Shown here: in pieces, positions 7,505 to 15,628 of the stretch
Numbering within the stretch: the first letter of the stretch is position 1
Layout of the letters: each line of letters begins with the position of its first letter
Translations under genes and position numbers: made by a program
Notes under the pieces: model-generated
Database searches by the model: none
Seen by the model: only the letters and a program-made list of their open reading frames with translations
Told to the model about the DNA's origin: nothing
DNA from: an uncultured Pseudomonadales bacterium
GTDB taxonomy: Bacteria > Pseudomonadota > Gammaproteobacteria > Pseudomonadales > Azotimanducaceae
Direction: 5' to 3'
Length of the DNA stretch: 64,000 nt
Assembly (NCBI GenBank): GCA_958296195.1
Contig: OY282455.1
Location: 2,976,001 to 3,040,000 of the forward strand

Positions 7505-8140
7505 ATGCCACCTTTGATGGAGCTGGGCCTGCAGGCACCGGCGGGGGCGGTTGTTTTTGCCGCTACGGTGGACGACTATCCGTTGCCGCCAGAGGAGGCG
7601 CTGTGTGTCGAGGACGCCGGGGAGCAGCGGCAGCGCCAATTCGCCAGCGGGCGCCATGCGGCTCGGGCCGCCTTGCGCCGCCTTGGCGGCGCTGGGCAGC
7701 CCATTGTGCGAGAGGGCCGCCGACCGTGCTGGCCGGCCGGCTTCATCGGCTCCATCAGCCACACGGACACCTTGGCGGTGGCGGCGGTGGCGGCAAAGTC
7801 CAGTGGACGGAGCATCGGCATCGACATCGAAAGAATTCGCCGGCTTAAGCCGGCGCTGCATCGCAAAGTCCTCACCGAGGAGGAGCGCCGGCGCCCTTGG
7901 CGGGACCCCCGGGAAGGCGTGGTGGCGTTCAGCGCCAAGGAGGCCGGCTACAAGGCGGTCAATCCGCTCACCGACGCCTTCATCCCCTTTCGGGAGGCTG
8001 AGGTCGAGCTGGACTGGAAGCGCTCCGCCTTTCGCCTGCGTTATTTGGGTCGCCATGAACCAAACCGCTTGCTCAACGATGGTGTGGGCACCTTCGGCTT
8101 CATTGGCAACGAAGTGGTGACGCTCTTTTTTCTGGGCTGA
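7505..8140 (+). CDS. 4'-phosphopantetheinyl transferase, Sfp/EntD type
   Basis: From ATG 7505 (ATG 7517 or TTG 7469 are alternatives) the protein has about 211 residues. It carries the family motifs in order: 'FASGRHAARAAL', 'GSISHTD', the Mg-binding 'IGIDIERI', and 'AFSAKEAGYK'. It transfers the phosphopantetheine arm of CoA to the serine of carrier proteins, with the acidic residues in GIDIE and SAKE binding Mg and CoA. The only carrier protein in the window is the ACP at 55872-56105, far away, so pairing with it is speculation. The CNT transporter starts 18 bp downstream, so the two may be co-transcribed. No start has a strong ribosome binding site. Confidence 0.88.
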   Translation: MPPLMELGLQAPAGAVVFAATVDDYPLPPEEALCVEDAGEQRQRQFASGRHAARAALRRLGGAGQPIVREGRRPCWPAGFIGSISHTDTLAVAAVAAKSSGRSIGIDIERIRRLKPALHRKVLTEEERRRPWRDPREGVVAFSAKEAGYKAVNPLTDAFIPFREAEVELDWKRSAFRLRYLGRHEPNRLLNDGVGTFGFIGNEVVTLFFLG

Positions 8141-8158
8141 GCAAGCGGGGTAGGGTAA

Positions 8159-9394
8159 ATGCAAGCCATCTTCGGCATCGCCGTTCTGCTGGGCGTCGCT
8201 TGGCTGCTGAGCGAAGCCCGCAGCCGCGTGAATTGGCGCATGGTGGTCGTGGGCCTGTCCATGCAGGCGCTGCTTGCCTTGCTGCTGCTCAAGGCGCCGG
8301 CGGTCAGCGAACTGCTGCTCGGCGTCAATGCCTTAGTCCGAGCGGTGGAGCAAGCCACCCAAGCCGGCAGCGGATTCCTATTTGGCTACTTGGCCGGCGG
8401 CGAGGCGCCGTTTCAGGTCGATGCGGAAGGCGCCCTCTATCTGTTGGCCTTCCGCGTTCTGCCGCAAATTCTGGTTTTCAGCGTTTTGGTCGCCGTGCTT
8501 TGGCATTGGCGGATTCTGCCTTGGATCATTCGTGCCTTCGGCGCTCTGCTGCGGCGTTCGCTGGGGGTCGGCGGGCCGGTTGGGACCGCCGGAGCGGCCA
8601 GCCTGTTTCTGAGCATGGTGGAGGCCCCCTTGGTCATCCGCGCCTATCTGGCCGGCCTGTCCCGCTCGGAGTTGTTTTCGGTGATGACCTGCGGCATGGG
8701 CACCGTGGCCGGCACCGTCATGGTGCTCTACGCCGGCGTCCTGCAAGACGTCATCGAGGGTGCCCTGGGGCATATTCTGGTCGCCTCGGTCATCAACGTC
8801 ATCGGCGCCATCCTGATCTCCAGAATGATGATTCCGCCAGCCGCAGAGGAGGTCCGGGGGGCCGAGGTGTCCTTGGCCTACACCGGCACCATGGACGCGA
8901 TCACGCGGGGCACCGCCGACGGCCTGCGCTTGGCGGTGAACGTGGGCGCCATGCTGATCGTGCTGATTAGCCTAGTGGCGCTGGTCAACTACGGGCTTTC
9001 CGCCATTGAGGTGGGCGGCGCCGGGCTGACTCTGGAGCGCATCCTAGGCTGGGCCTTCGCACCGGTGGCCTGGCTGCTGGGGGTGTCCTGGAGCGAAGCA
9101 CAGACCGCGGGAGGGTTGCTCGGCGCCAAGCTGGTTTTGAACGAGCTGGTGGCCTACTTGCAGTTGGCGGCCTTGGATGCGGACGCTCTGACCGCGCATT
9201 CGCGCTTGGTTCTCACCTACGCCCTATGCGGCTTCACCAACTTCGGCAGCCTCGGCATACTCTTGGGCGGCCTTTCCACCCTAGCGCCAGAAAGACGTGA
9301 AGACATCTTAAGTTTAGGATCTAAGTCGTTGATTTCAGGAACTTTGGTCTCATGCTTGACGGGCGCGGTGGTCGGTTTGGTCGGACAAATCTAA
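8159..9394 (+). CDS. Concentrative nucleoside transporter (NupC/CNT family)
   Basis: A 411-residue integral membrane protein with repeated hydrophobic segments and the usual CNT length. The conserved core is present: 'GTAGAASLFLSMVEAPLVIR', then 'SVMTCGMGTVAGTVM' and 'VINVIGAILISRMMIP', plus the C-terminal 'YALCGFTNFGSLGILLGGL'. CNT proteins import nucleosides with Na+ or H+. The start is ATG 8159 after GGTAGGG. It follows the phosphopantetheinyl transferase by 18 bp. The specific substrate cannot be told from sequence. Confidence 0.93.
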   Translation: MQAIFGIAVLLGVAWLLSEARSRVNWRMVVVGLSMQALLALLLLKAPAVSELLLGVNALVRAVEQATQAGSGFLFGYLAGGEAPFQVDAEGALYLLAFRVLPQILVFSVLVAVLWHWRILPWIIRAFGALLRRSLGVGGPVGTAGAASLFLSMVEAPLVIRAYLAGLSRSELFSVMTCGMGTVAGTVMVLYAGVLQDVIEGALGHILVASVINVIGAILISRMMIPPAAEEVRGAEVSLAYTGTMDAITRGTADGLRLAVNVGAMLIVLISLVALVNYGLSAIEVGGAGLTLERILGWAFAPVAWLLGVSWSEAQTAGGLLGAKLVLNELVAYLQLAALDADALTAHSRLVLTYALCGFTNFGSLGILLGGLSTLAPERREDILSLGSKSLISGTLVSCLTGAVVGLVGQI

Positions 9395-9400
9395 ACTTCG

Positions 9401-9811
9401 CTAGTTGGCCGCTAAGGAAACGTTGTAAACGCCGGCCAAGCGGGCGGAGTCCATCACATGGATCATGGTGGCGGTTTGGGAGTTCTCATGGGGATGGATG
9501 ATGACGGGAGCTTCCGGGTTCTCCGCATGCAGCCGTTCGATGTTGGCCCGCACCGAGCGCCAGTCCACATCCCGCTGCGCAATGAGGATGCGGTCCCTAT
9601 TGGTGATGCGCACGACGATGCTCCTTTTGTTGGGATCAACCGACTTGGGCTTGTCCTCGTCCGGTGAGTTCAGGTCCAGCCCCACCTCCTTGACGAAGGT
9701 GGCGGTGACAATGAAGAAGATCAACATGATGAACACCACGTCGAGCATGGGCGTCAAGTTGATTTGCTCGTCGCCCTCGTCAGAACTGCCGCGGCCAATC
9801 GTTCTTCGCAT
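9401..9811 (-). CDS. exbD: ExbD/TolR biopolymer transport protein
   Basis: 136 residues with one N-terminal transmembrane helix. The helix carries the conserved Asp in 'LTPMLDVVFIMLIFFIV', the proton-channel residue of ExbD/TolR. A periplasmic domain follows with 'VVRITNRDRILIAQRDVDW' and 'PVIIHPHENSQTATMIHVMD'. ExbD works with pentameric ExbB and TonB to power outer-membrane receptors. It lies 99 bp downstream of a TonB-dependent receptor gene on the same strand, but no exbB or tonB is adjacent. It may be a second ExbD subunit, or its partners lie elsewhere. Confidence 0.93.
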   Translation of the reverse strand: MRRTIGRGSSDEGDEQINLTPMLDVVFIMLIFFIVTATFVKEVGLDLNSPDEDKPKSVDPNKRSIVVRITNRDRILIAQRDVDWRSVRANIERLHAENPEAPVIIHPHENSQTATMIHVMDSARLAGVYNVSLAAN

Positions 9812-9910
9812 CGGATGCCCTCCCTAACGGGTATTGCTGCCAGTGGCGGCGGCCATCTTACTCCTAGGCCGCCGGAAACGAAAGCGGGGGAGCGGCTGCG
9901 CCGCCCGCGT

Positions 9911-12463
9911 TCACCATCTTAGCCCTATTTCGCCGCCGATGTAGCGGGGCGGCGCAAAATTGGAGAAGGTCCACAGGCCGGCCACCGTCTGGCTGGCCAC
10001 CCGATGCCGCTTGTCCGAAAGGTTGCGCCCCACTAGCCGGACAAAGTAGCGCTCCGCGCTGTCGGAAACCATGACGGACGCATTCCACAGGGTGCGGGCG
10101 TCCAGAAAGGTGTTGAAGTCCGTGCTGGCGATGGACTGGGTGAACAGGTTCTTGTCGAGGTAGTTGACGTTGCCGTTGAGCGTCACCTTGAAGCCTTCGG
10201 CCAACGGCCACTCGTAGGTGGCGTCCAGGGTCCACTGAACCTCCGGTGCCCGCTCACAGGGGGCGCTGGTGAGGTCATAGCCGGCGCCGGGCGCGAAGAA
10301 CGACTTGATATCGCAGTCTTGGTAGCCGAACACGGCGCGCAAGGTCAGGTTCTCCATCGGCAGCGCCGCCAGTTCCGTCTCGACGCCCTTGACCTCCGCC
10401 TTGGCGGCGTTGAAGAACTGGGTGATCTGCTGCTCCACGCCGTTGACGATCAGCGGAATGTTGATCTGCCTTTGCAGGTCCTTGTACTGGACGTAGAAGG
10501 CGGTGGCGTTGAAGCGCAGCTTGCCGCCGGCGGCCTCGGTCTTGACGCCGGCCTCAAAGGAGTCCGCGGTCTCCGGCTTGGTGGGCTGCACGGCGATTTG
10601 GAAGGCGGCCAGGTCGGAGCCAAAGGCGCCGGCGTTGCCTATCTGATCGTTGTAGCCGCCGCTCTTGAAGCCCCGCGAGTGCATGGCGTAGGCGTAAACG
10701 TTGTCTGTGGCTTGGTAGCCCAGGCTGATGCGCCAAGTGGCCTTGTCCACCGAGTCCTTGTCCTTGACTACGCCGAAGGGGTAGTTATAGACGCTGGCGG
10801 CCAAGGCGCTGCCCAACTCCGGCCAAGTGAACGAAGGATCCGAAGCGCCGCCGAGCTCCTGCACGAAGATCTGCTGGCGGGCGCGGAAGGTCTTGCTCTC
10901 CCAGGTGTAGCGGAAGCCGGCGGTGAGGGTCAGCCGCTCCGTCAGGTCATAGGTGCCTTCGGTGTAGAGGGCTGTGCTGTCTGATTTCTGGGCGCTGCAC
11001 AGAATGTAGGGCGTTTGGTTGAACGGGCCGTAGTTGACGCCGAAGAAGCTGAACAGGCTGGTGGGCGCTCCCGCCAAGTCGAGGAAACCGAGAATCTGCG
11101 CCACGCAGAAGTCGATCTCCTCGTGTTGGTAGAAGGCGCCGGAGATGAAGTTAAGGGGGCCGTCCAGCTGTGAGGCGAAGCGCAGCTCCTGCTGGAAGGT
11201 CTCCCGGTCGTCCGCCCGGTTGATGTCGAAGGGGGAGAGCACTTCGCCGTCCGCTGCGACCACCGGCGGATTGCCCGTTTCCGAACCGGCCAGGCGGGAC
11301 TCCTGCCGGCGGAAGCCGGTGATGGAGGTGGCCGTCCCCTTGCCCAAGTCCATGTCCATGTTGAGGTAAACCCCGTCGATGTCCACGCGCAGGCCGGGCA
11401 GATCGATCAGGAAACTGCCCCGATTGGTGGTGCCGCCGATGTCCAACGGGTTTCCTTGGCTCTGGCCTAAACCTAGGTTGTGGAAGAGGAAGCTTGGACT
11501 CATGGGCGTTTCGTTGACGGTGGCCTCGAACTCGGTGTCGTCGCGCATGAACTCATATTGGAGCAGGGCGCTGAAGTTGTCCGCCGGCTCCCACAGCAGC
11601 TTGACGCGGCCGTTGAGGATGTCGAAGCCACCGGTGTACTCGCCCTCTCCCGTGCCGCTCAGGCCGCTGAACTTGGTGGGCACGGGTGGCAGGCCGATGG
11701 GGCCGTAGGCGGCACCGTTGCGGACGAACCCGTCGGACTTGCGGTAGGCGCCAACCACCCGCAGCGCCAGTTGGTCCGTCGCCAAGGGCGCGTTCACCGC
11801 CCCCTTGACCGTGTAGGTGCCGAAGCTGCCGTAGCCGCCCTCCAAGGCGCCGCTGAAGCCTTCGTGGGAGGGGCGCTTGGTGCGCACCGAGATGGCGCCG
11901 CCGGTGGTGTTCTTGCCGAACAGGGTGCCTTGGGGGCCGCGCAGCACCTCCACTTGGGAGAGGTCGAAGGTGTCCAGCAACTGAGTCTGCACGCTAGTGA
12001 GGGCGAAGTCGTCCAGCACCACGGAAACCGGCGGCTCGTAATAGACGATGATGTTGTTCTGGCCGACGCCGCGCAGCCCAAAGGAGGCGGCGTTGGCGAA
12101 GCTGGTCACCCTGGCGGCGGAAAAGTTGGGCACGAAGACTGCCAAGTCCCCAAGGTCCCTGGGGTTGGCCTGCTCTATGAGGGCGGAGTCGATGGCCGAG
12201 ACGGAGATGGGCGTGGTTTGCAGGTCGGTGTCCCGGCGGGTGGCGGTGACCAGCACCTCCTCCAAGACCGTCTGGCTCTGGGCGGGGAAGGGCAGCACCG
12301 CCAACGCGGTCAGCGCCAGCAACGGACGGCGCACCCCACTAGGCGCCGATCGGTGTGCGGGTGCCTTCCAAAAACGATTTGCAGCCCCTTGCCATTGAAA
12401 GTGCTTGAATCGCCAAATGAGTTGGCTAAACCGGCCGGCGAGCGGCCCTAAGCGAATGGTCAT
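9911..12463 (-). CDS. TonB-dependent outer-membrane receptor
   Basis: 850 residues, starting at ATG 12463 directly after a strong GGAGGAGGGAAGCC. A long N-terminal extension precedes the hydrophobic export segment 'LLALTALAVLPFPAQSQ'. The TonB box-like 'LEEVLVTATRR' follows, then a plug domain with 'LRGPQGTLFGKNTTGGAIS' and the beta-barrel. The protein ends 'YIGGEIGLRW', with the terminal aromatic residue needed for barrel assembly. It resembles the broad Fe-siderophore/carbohydrate receptor group common in marine gammaproteobacteria and sphingomonads; the ligand cannot be predicted. ExbD is encoded directly downstream. Confidence 0.93.
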   Translation of the reverse strand: MTIRLGPLAGRFSQLIWRFKHFQWQGAANRFWKAPAHRSAPSGVRRPLLALTALAVLPFPAQSQTVLEEVLVTATRRDTDLQTTPISVSAIDSALIEQANPRDLGDLAVFVPNFSAARVTSFANAASFGLRGVGQNNIIVYYEPPVSVVLDDFALTSVQTQLLDTFDLSQVEVLRGPQGTLFGKNTTGGAISVRTKRPSHEGFSGALEGGYGSFGTYTVKGAVNAPLATDQLALRVVGAYRKSDGFVRNGAAYGPIGLPPVPTKFSGLSGTGEGEYTGGFDILNGRVKLLWEPADNFSALLQYEFMRDDTEFEATVNETPMSPSFLFHNLGLGQSQGNPLDIGGTTNRGSFLIDLPGLRVDIDGVYLNMDMDLGKGTATSITGFRRQESRLAGSETGNPPVVAADGEVLSPFDINRADDRETFQQELRFASQLDGPLNFISGAFYQHEEIDFCVAQILGFLDLAGAPTSLFSFFGVNYGPFNQTPYILCSAQKSDSTALYTEGTYDLTERLTLTAGFRYTWESKTFRARQQIFVQELGGASDPSFTWPELGSALAASVYNYPFGVVKDKDSVDKATWRISLGYQATDNVYAYAMHSRGFKSGGYNDQIGNAGAFGSDLAAFQIAVQPTKPETADSFEAGVKTEAAGGKLRFNATAFYVQYKDLQRQINIPLIVNGVEQQITQFFNAAKAEVKGVETELAALPMENLTLRAVFGYQDCDIKSFFAPGAGYDLTSAPCERAPEVQWTLDATYEWPLAEGFKVTLNGNVNYLDKNLFTQSIASTDFNTFLDARTLWNASVMVSDSAERYFVRLVGRNLSDKRHRVASQTVAGLWTFSNFAPPRYIGGEIGLRW

Positions 12464-12669
12464 GGCTTCCCTCCTCCACTGCGGTCATTGCCGTTGGCCA
12501 CTTCAGGCGGCTCTTCAGCCGCTCCCCAGCCATGCGAGGTGCAAGGAGGCGGCTCATCCTGCGCAAGAATAGTGAAATTGGCGAAGGGGCGTCAACAGCC
12601 ATTGGCCGGGCGGGGGCGCTGGGCTTAGAATGCCCTGCGTCAAACGGATGTGCGAGGAGTTACTCCAGC

Positions 12670-12987
12670 ATGAAGATCGGGCGATGGACTTTCGGCCTCT
12701 TGCTCGTTGCGGCCCTTGCCGCCGGTTGCCAAAGCTATCGGGACGGGGAGACGCGCACGGTCGGCGAACTGACCGACGATTCCGCCATTCAGGTCAAGGT
12801 GAAGACCCTGTTGGTTAAGGACAAGCTGATCGACGGCTGGCGCTTGGACGTCGATGTGGAGCGCGGCGTCGTCCGCCTGAGCGGCTGGGTGGCCACCGAG
12901 GAGATGCGCCGCAGGGCGCTGCAGATGGCCAATTCGGTCAAGGGCGTGCATTCGGTGGAGGACCAGCTGCAGGTGCAGGAGCGCTAG
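12670..12987 (+). CDS. BON-domain lipoprotein
   Basis: 105 residues from ATG 12670, with GAGGAG 11-12 bp upstream. A signal sequence ends in the lipobox 'LAAGC' near residue 20, giving a lipid-anchored periplasmic protein. The rest is one BON domain ('DDSAIQVKVKTLLVKDKLID', 'VVRLSGWVATEEMRRRAL', 'VHSVEDQLQV'), the fold of OsmY and DolP, which binds phospholipid and helps keep the envelope intact. A single domain rather than the pair in OsmY/DolP. It stands alone, convergent with hemF. Confidence 0.9.
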   Translation: MKIGRWTFGLLLVAALAAGCQSYRDGETRTVGELTDDSAIQVKVKTLLVKDKLIDGWRLDVDVERGVVRLSGWVATEEMRRRALQMANSVKGVHSVEDQLQVQER

Positions 12988-13002
12988 CCCAGCGGCGCGG
13001 CC

Positions 13003-13923
13003 CTAGCCGGAAGGCGCCGCTTGATCGTCGGCCGGCGCCTCACCGAGCCAGTCCCGCGGCCGCAAGTAGAAAGACAGCAGCTCCGCTTCCGGTGTGCCGG
13101 GTGAGGGTGCGTGGTTGTAGCGCCACTGCGCCAAGGGCGGCAGGGACGCGAGCACCGATTCGATGCGGCGTCCGCTTTGCAGGCCGTAGCGGGTGCCCCG
13201 ATCAATGGCCAAGTTGAATTCGGCGTAGCGCCCGCGCCGCAGCAATTGCCAGTCCCGCTCACGGGTACCGTAGGGGAGGGCGCTGCGCTTCTGGAAGATC
13301 TGCGCATAGGCCGGCATGAACGCCTGGCCGATGGAGCGGGTGAGCCGCAGGCTGGCCGTGAAGCCGCCCTCTGTCCAATCGTCAAAGAACAGTCCGCCGA
13401 TGCCGCGCGGCTCGCCACGATGGCGCAAGTGGAAATACTTGTCGCAGGCCCGCTTCATCTGCGCATAGTGCCGTCCCGCCGCCTGCTTGGCGGCCCGATG
13501 CCAAGCCACGCAGTCCTCGGCGAACCCATAGCACGGCGTCAAGTCGAAACCGCCGCCGAAGTGCCATGCCGGGAGCGCCCCATCCACGAGGAAAAAGCGC
13601 AGGTTCATGTGTGCGGTTGGCGCATAGGGGTTGCGCGGATGCACGATCACCGAGATGGCCGCGGCCTGAAAGCCGGCGCCGGCCAAATGCGGGTTGCGTT
13701 CGCTGGCCGCCGCCGGCAAGGCTTCGCCGACGCTGTGCGTGTACTGAACGGCGGCCTTCTCCACCTTCTGCCCGTCCTGCAGCACCCTCGGCTGACCGCA
13801 GCCGCCCCCTGGGTAGTCGAAGCGCTCCGCGGAAAAGCGCCCGGCACCGTCCAAAGCCTCCAAAGCGGCGCAGATGCTGCCCTGCAAGTCAATGAAGCAG
13901 GCTTTTACGGCTTTGATGTCCAT
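13003..13923 (-). CDS. hemF: Oxygen-dependent coproporphyrinogen III oxidase
   Basis: 306 residues, the normal HemF length. Family landmarks are 'RNPYAPTAHMNLRFF', 'WHFGGGFDLTPCYGF', 'CDKYFHLRHRGEPRGIGGLF' with 'FFDDW', and the C-terminal 'GRRIESVLASLPP' and 'WRYNH'. It carries out the two oxidative decarboxylations converting coproporphyrinogen III to protoporphyrinogen IX in haem synthesis and needs O2. This indicates an aerobic lifestyle. It is divergent from the HMG-CoA-synthase-like gene across a 130-bp intergenic region with an operator-like repeat. Confidence 0.96.
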   Translation of the reverse strand: MDIKAVKACFIDLQGSICAALEALDGAGRFSAERFDYPGGGCGQPRVLQDGQKVEKAAVQYTHSVGEALPAAASERNPHLAGAGFQAAAISVIVHPRNPYAPTAHMNLRFFLVDGALPAWHFGGGFDLTPCYGFAEDCVAWHRAAKQAAGRHYAQMKRACDKYFHLRHRGEPRGIGGLFFDDWTEGGFTASLRLTRSIGQAFMPAYAQIFQKRSALPYGTRERDWQLLRRGRYAEFNLAIDRGTRYGLQSGRRIESVLASLPPLAQWRYNHAPSPGTPEAELLSFYLRPRDWLGEAPADDQAAPSG

Positions 13924-13983
13924 TGCCGGCCAGCATTATGCCCTTGCCGCCAAGGGCTGTTAACAGCGTTGTTAGGGGTAACG

Positions 13984-14023
13984 CCGGAACATATTGTCGT
14001 TGTTCCGGGCAGTCCATTACAAT
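13984..14023 (+). promoter_or_regulatory. Candidate promoter with overlapping inverted repeat
   Basis: CCGGAACA (13984-13991) and TGTTCCGG (14001-14008) form perfect 8-bp arms around a 9-nt spacer. They overlap TTGTCG (13994-13999), which lies 18 bp from TACAAT (14018-14023). This fits a sigma-70 promoter for the gene at 14054, with a repressor-like operator over the -35 box. It sits between hemF and that gene and could affect either. Confidence 0.5.
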
Positions 14024-14053
14024 CGCGCCTGCATCTGAATTCGTGGAGGCGCC

Positions 14054-15508
14054 GTGGTCGGCATCACCGCTTTTGGCGGCTATGTTCCCAAGCTGCGTTT
14101 GGCTCGCCAAGCCATCGTTGACGCCCATGTTTGGGCGGACCCCAGCTTAGCCGGCAAGGCCAAGGGCGAGCGGGCCATGTGCAATTGGGACGAGGACGCC
14201 GTCACCATGGCGGTGGAGGCCGCCCGCGCTTGCTTGAACGGCGACGCCTCGGCCCCCGGCGCCATCTACTTCGCCAGCACCAGCGCTCCCTTTGCGGACC
14301 GGCAGAACGCCGGCATCGTCAGCACGGCGCTGTCGTTGCCGGAGGGCATCGCTTCCTTGGACATCGCCTCCAGCCAGAAGGCCGGCGTCTCAGCCTTGCT
14401 GCAGGGCATCGGCGCCGTGCGCGGAGGGCTTTACGAGTCTGCCTTGGTGGTCGCCAGCGAGAAGCGGCGCGTGCAAGCCGGCAGCCCGGGGGAGTTGGCC
14501 TATGGGGACGGCGCCGCGGCTTTGACGGTGGGGCAGGAGGGCGTGTTGGCGGAATTCGTCGCCGCGCAGAGCTCCACAGTCGATTTCATCGACCACTTCC
14601 GAGGCGCCACCGAAGCCTACGACTACACTTGGGAGGAGCGCTGGATTCGCGATGAGGGCCTCGCCAAGATCGCGCCGCCCTGCATCGAGCAAGCCTTGGC
14701 CAAGGCCGGGCTGGACGCCGGCGCCGTGGACCACTTCATCATGCCCAGCACCATTGGCCGGGCCGTGGCCGGCATCGCCCGCAAGGTTGGCATCACCAAG
14801 GGCGCCGTCGCCGACAACCTGCACGGCGTCATGGGGGCGAGCGGCGCGGCCCATCCCTTGGTCATGCTGCTGCATGTTCTGGAAACCCAGGCGAAACCGG
14901 GCCAGACCATCGTGCTGTCCAGTTTCGGCCAAGGCTGCGACGTTCTGGTGCTGCGGGCCACCGCCGCCTTGGCGGACTACCAAAGCGCCAACGGCATTGT
15001 GGATGCGCTGGCCCGTCGCCAAGTGGAGAACAACTACCAGAAGTTCCTGACCTTCAACGACCTGATTCGGCTGGAGAAGGGCATGCGGGCCGAGAACAAC
15101 GACTACAAGACCGCGCTGTCCGTCACCTACCGCAAGCGGGACATGCTGCTCGGCCTGGTCGGCGGGCGCTGCAGCCAGTGCGGAACGCTGCAGTTCCCGC
15201 GCACGGACATTTGCGTCAACCCGCAATGCCACGCCCAAGGCGCCCAGGAGCCTTGCTCGTTTCGTGAGCAGCCGGCGAAGGTTCTCACCTGGTCGGCGGA
15301 CTATCTCGCCTACACGGCGGACCCACCCAGCCACTACGGCATGATCGCCTTTGAAGAAGGCGGGCGGTTCATGACGGACTTCACCGACGTGGCGGCCGGC
15401 GAAGTGGAGGTGGGCTTGCCCGTGTACATGGTGTTCCGCATCAAGTCGGTGGATTCCCGGCGCGGCTTCGTGCGCTACTTTTGGAAGGCGGCGCCGGCGG
15501 CGCGGTGA
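14054..15508 (+). CDS. HMG-CoA-synthase-like protein fused to DUF35 OB-fold/zinc ribbon
   Basis: 484 residues from GTG 14054 (GGAGG six bases upstream). Residues 1 to about 340 match the archaeal-type HMG-CoA synthase/PhlA fold: 'IYFASTSAPFADRQNA', 'ASEKRRVQAGSPGELAYGDG', 'HGVMGASGAAHPLVMLLHVL' and 'VLSSFGQGCDVLVLR'. Residues about 365-480 are a DUF35 domain with a Cys4 zinc ribbon (Cys 373, 376, 387, 392) and an OB fold. Where HMG-CoA synthases have the catalytic Cys (FACKAG in archaea) this protein reads SSQKAG, so Gln108 replaces it. In archaea and in PhlACB, thiolase, DUF35 and the synthase-like subunit form one complex; here two of the three are fused and the thiolase is the next gene. 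The product is unknown. Confidence 0.85.
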   Translation: MVGITAFGGYVPKLRLARQAIVDAHVWADPSLAGKAKGERAMCNWDEDAVTMAVEAARACLNGDASAPGAIYFASTSAPFADRQNAGIVSTALSLPEGIASLDIASSQKAGVSALLQGIGAVRGGLYESALVVASEKRRVQAGSPGELAYGDGAAALTVGQEGVLAEFVAAQSSTVDFIDHFRGATEAYDYTWEERWIRDEGLAKIAPPCIEQALAKAGLDAGAVDHFIMPSTIGRAVAGIARKVGITKGAVADNLHGVMGASGAAHPLVMLLHVLETQAKPGQTIVLSSFGQGCDVLVLRATAALADYQSANGIVDALARRQVENNYQKFLTFNDLIRLEKGMRAENNDYKTALSVTYRKRDMLLGLVGGRCSQCGTLQFPRTDICVNPQCHAQGAQEPCSFREQPAKVLTWSADYLAYTADPPSHYGMIAFEEGGRFMTDFTDVAAGEVEVGLPVYMVFRIKSVDSRRGFVRYFWKAAPAAR

Positions 15509-15628
15509 TTCGGGAAAACGGCATCGCCGGCAGCGGGGCGCCGTCCTGCCGGAGAGTTTGGCGGGCGTGGCCGCACGGTTGTTGTAGGCTACGGCTGACT
15601 GGATTGCAATCAATCGAGGACTAATCGC

